DNA of 64,000 nucleotides from Pseudomonas pohangensis. GTDB lineage: Bacteria; Pseudomonadota; Gammaproteobacteria; Pseudomonadales; Pseudomonadaceae. The translations under genes and the position numbers were made by a program. The notes below the pieces were generated by a model. That model saw only the letters and a program-made list of their open reading frames with translations. It did not search any database and had not been told where the DNA came from. Below are positions 62,191 to 64,000 of the stretch, in pieces. Every line of letters starts with the position of its first letter. Positions within the stretch are counted from its first letter, which is position 1. The stretch spans positions 2,604,001 to 2,668,000 of the forward strand of contig NZ_LT629785.1 of assembly GCF_900105995.1 (NCBI RefSeq), in the 5' to 3' direction.

Positions 62191-62970
62191 CTAGCCTTTA
62201 AGTGACTTCTTCGGATAGATGTCGTAACGACTCGACTTGCCTTCCAGCGCATAGCCCGGCTTGCCGCCCTCCACCGCCGGGGCCTTGCGGGGGCGCTTTA
62301 CCACCACACGGTGCGAAGCCAGCGCCAGCGCTGCCTCGAGCAAGGCTGGTGCATCCGCATCGGCACCGACCAGCGGGCGGAACAGGCGCATTTCCTTTTT
62401 CACCAGCGCACTCTTGTCGCGATGGGGAAACATCGGGTCGAGATAGATGACCTGCGGCGCCTCTGCGCTCCAGCTGCGCAGCAAGGCGATGGCATCGCCA
62501 CAGTGCAGGTGCATGCGCGCCACGATCGAGGCTACCTCGGCGTCCAGCGCGGCACGCTGCAGACCGTCCTCGAGCAAGGCAGCGATCAGCGGCTGGCGCT
62601 CGATCAAGTCAACACGGCAGCCGAGCGTTGCCAGCACAAAGGCATCACGCCCCAGTCCGGCCGTAGCATCCAGCACCGTCGGCCGGATGCCCGGTTGCAG
62701 GCCCACCGCCCTGGCAATCAGCTGTCCGCTGCCGCCACCGTGCAGGCGTCTATGGGCAGCGGCACCCTCGACAAAATCCACCTTCACCGGCCCGGGGCCG
62801 TGCTCGATGCACTCAAGCAGTTGCAACCCGCCGGCACCGACCTGCAAGGCGAATTCGGCATCGCCAAGCATCGGCAGACCGAGACGGGCAGCCCAGTAAC
62901 CGGCGGCCTCGGCCCAGCCGGGATCGAGGGCCTCGACGCGTACGCGCGGTGCAGGTGGCTGCTCAGCCAT
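62191..62970 (-). CDS. rsmJ: 16S rRNA (guanine1516-N2)-methyltransferase RsmJ
   Basis: Methylates G1516 in helix 45 of 16S rRNA. From MAEQPPAPRVRVEAL the protein has 259 residues. It has the SAM motif VLDATAGLGRDAFVLA at 99-114, the catalytic-type YLDPMFPHRDKSALVKKEM near 170, and the C-terminal KRPRKAP stretch. I prefer the ATG at 62970 (GGAGAG ribosome site) to the in-frame ATG at 62994. It lies 27 nt upstream of the NYN gene and follows tsaB. Confidence 0.93.
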   Translation of the reverse strand: MAEQPPAPRVRVEALDPGWAEAAGYWAARLGLPMLGDAEFALQVGAGGLQLLECIEHGPGPVKVDFVEGAAAHRRLHGGGSGQLIARAVGLQPGIRPTVLDATAGLGRDAFVLATLGCRVDLIERQPLIAALLEDGLQRAALDAEVASIVARMHLHCGDAIALLRSWSAEAPQVIYLDPMFPHRDKSALVKKEMRLFRPLVGADADAPALLEAALALASHRVVVKRPRKAPAVEGGKPGYALEGKSSRYDIYPKKSLKG

Positions 62971-63011
62971 CGAATAACTCTCCAGCGATTGCATGGGGCC
63001 GAAGGACTACT

Positions 63012-63695
63012 TCAGGCCGGGAATTTCTTCGGTGTGGCCACGTTGTCGCGCAGGTAAACCGGCTGCGCCTGCTCGGCAGGCAGCGCCTCGCCCCGCTCCC
63101 AGGCAAACTGCGCCAGCTGCAGCAAGTCCTGCGCATGGGGCAACAGCTCTCCAGCAGACTGCTCTACCTGACCGGGCAGGCGTCCAGCGAAGGTGGCCCA
63201 GCCGGTGCCGGCACCAAACCACTGGCCCGCGGCCAGACGCGGCAAACTGGCACGCTCGGGCGCCAGCACGGACTCCTCTCCCTGCAGGCACATCTCGCCC
63301 TGCTCCAGCTGATAGCAGCCCCAGTACACCTCATCCATCCGCGCATCGATGGCAGCCGCAACCTGACGGGCGCCGAACTCGCGCTGGGCACGCTGCGCCA
63401 GCACTGCCAGATTCGATACCGGCAGCACCGGGCGCTGCAGGGCAAAACCCAGCCCCTGCACCACACCAATGGCAATACGCACCCCGGTAAAGGCGCCGGG
63501 CCCCCGGCCAAAAGCGATGGCATCAATCGCCGACAAGGCAATCCCGGCTTCGGCACGCAAGGCTTCTATCATGGGCAGCAGGCGCTGGGCATGCAGGCGC
63601 GGAATGACCTCGTAATGGCTGATGACCTTGCCATCGTGCAGCAGGGCAACGGAGCAGGCTTCAGTGGCAGTATCCAGGGCCAGCAGAGTGGTCAT
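63012..63695 (-). CDS. tsaB: tRNA threonylcarbamoyladenosine biosynthesis protein TsaB
   Basis: Non-catalytic partner that forms TsaBDE with TsaD for t6A37 synthesis on ANN-reading tRNAs. The 227-residue protein starts LALDTATEACSVALLHDG, has FGRGPGAFTGVRI near residue 68, and ends with the typical PVYLRDNVA block. Its product t6A is the substrate of TcdA encoded at 41454-42266. It lies between adk and rsmJ, as in other pseudomonads. Confidence 0.95.
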   Translation of the reverse strand: MTTLLALDTATEACSVALLHDGKVISHYEVIPRLHAQRLLPMIEALRAEAGIALSAIDAIAFGRGPGAFTGVRIAIGVVQGLGFALQRPVLPVSNLAVLAQRAQREFGARQVAAAIDARMDEVYWGCYQLEQGEMCLQGEESVLAPERASLPRLAAGQWFGAGTGWATFAGRLPGQVEQSAGELLPHAQDLLQLAQFAWERGEALPAEQAQPVYLRDNVATPKKFPA

Positions 63696-63734
63696 CGACA
63701 GGGTCCGGCAGGGGAAAGGCAGGCAGTATAAACG

Positions 63735-63760
63735 CCGACGGCCCGCAAGCGGGCCGTCGG
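63735..63760 (-). terminator. Terminator after adk
   Basis: CCGACGGCCCGC (63735-63746) and GCGGGCCGTCGG (63749-63760) are perfect inverted copies; the innermost bases form the loop. The minus strand continues CGTTTATA, a short T-tract. It lies 15 nt past the adk stop and separates it from tsaB. Confidence 0.75.
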
Positions 63761-63775
63761 TTGCAGTGCAATTTC

Positions 63776-64000
63776 TCAGCTCAAGGCAGCCATCACCTTG
63801 GCAGTAATCTCTTCGACCGAGCCAACCCCGGGAATGGCGCTGTACCTCGGCGTACCGTCCTTCGCTGCTACCGCCTGGTAGAAACCGATCAACGGCTTGG
63901 TTTGCGCGTGATAAACCGACAGGCGATGACGCACGGTGGCTTCCTGGTCATCTTCACGCTGAATCAGCTCCTCACCTGTTTCATCATCCTTGCCGGCCAC
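63776..64000 (-). CDS. adk: Adenylate kinase, C-terminal part (cut by window edge)
   Basis: Interconverts ATP + AMP and 2 ADP. About 74 C-terminal residues are visible: GEELIQREDDQEATVRHRL of the LID/CORE junction, with the conserved Asp-Asp and Arg residues, then LSVYHAQTKPLIGFY and the terminal helix EEITAKVMAALS. The N-terminal P-loop lies beyond the edge. The adk-tsaB neighbourhood fits PA3686-PA3685. Confidence 0.93.
   Translation of the reverse strand: MAGKDDETGEELIQREDDQEATVRHRLSVYHAQTKPLIGFYQAVAAKDGTPRYSAIPGVGSVEEITAKVMAALS

Overview
The window is a stretch of conserved chromosome from a gamma-proteobacterium of the Pseudomonas group (Pseudomonadaceae in the broad sense). The gene order closely follows what I recall of P. 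aeruginosa PAO1 from about PA3623 (nlpD) to PA3686 (adk). A block matching PA1163-PA1160 (ndvB, dapE, rlmA, hypothetical) sits in the middle of it. Base composition is moderately GC-rich. I see no rRNA, tRNA, phage, transposase gene, CRISPR array or recognisable defence system. Both ends cut a gene: nlpD at the left and adk at the right.

Layout. (1) 1-4479, minus strand: truD-surE-pcm-DUF368-nlpD with ispF, the stress-survival cluster that normally precedes rpoS, carrying an extra DUF368 membrane protein. (2) 4573-7676: glutathione-dependent formaldehyde detoxification (frmA, fghA) with the divergent LysR regulator gfnR. (3) 7688-33288, minus strand: about 25 kb of essential genes. They cover isoprenoid synthesis (ispD, dxr, uppS), division (ftsB), glycolysis (eno), Kdo and lipid A (kdsA, lpxB, lpxA, lpxD), fatty acid and phospholipid synthesis (accA, fabZ, cdsA), outer-membrane assembly (skp, bamA), envelope stress (rseP), replication (dnaE, rnhB), nucleotides (pyrG, pyrH) and translation (tilS, frr, tsf, rpsB). 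Many neighbours overlap by 1-7 nt, so translation is probably coupled. (4) 33557-41390, plus strand: map, glnD, dapC, an ArsC-like protein, dapD, csdA and csdE, with tcdA (csdL) convergent. (5) 42422-47587, plus strand: a GH17-GT2 glucan synthase (NdvB type), dapE, rlmA and a small conserved protein. (6) 47974-51463, minus strand: a GldA/F/G-type ABC exporter, divergent from plsB. (7) 54296-55629, plus strand: a cysteine-rich mini-protein, a VOC protein and a halohydrin-dehalogenase-like SDR. (8) 56449-61375: a MexJK-type RND pump with its divergent TetR regulator. (9) 61360-64000, minus strand: a NYN-domain protein, rsmJ, tsaB and adk.

The accessory signal is mostly non-coding. A REPIN-like cluster lies at 47608-47952. 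A 115-bp element with perfect 15-bp inverted ends lies at 45087-45201. An 819-bp gene-free stretch (55630-56448) contains one module of three hairpins and another of five perfect hairpins.

The most unusual protein is the SDR at 54949-55629. It has both diagnostic halohydrin dehalogenase motifs (T-X4-F-X-G and S-X12-Y-X3-R) and lacks the normal SDR nucleotide-binding glycine motif. I found no clear multi-gene system that looks entirely new. The best candidates for follow-up are this enzyme, the structured repeat modules, the uncharacterised Gld-type exporter and the 47-residue cysteine-rich protein.
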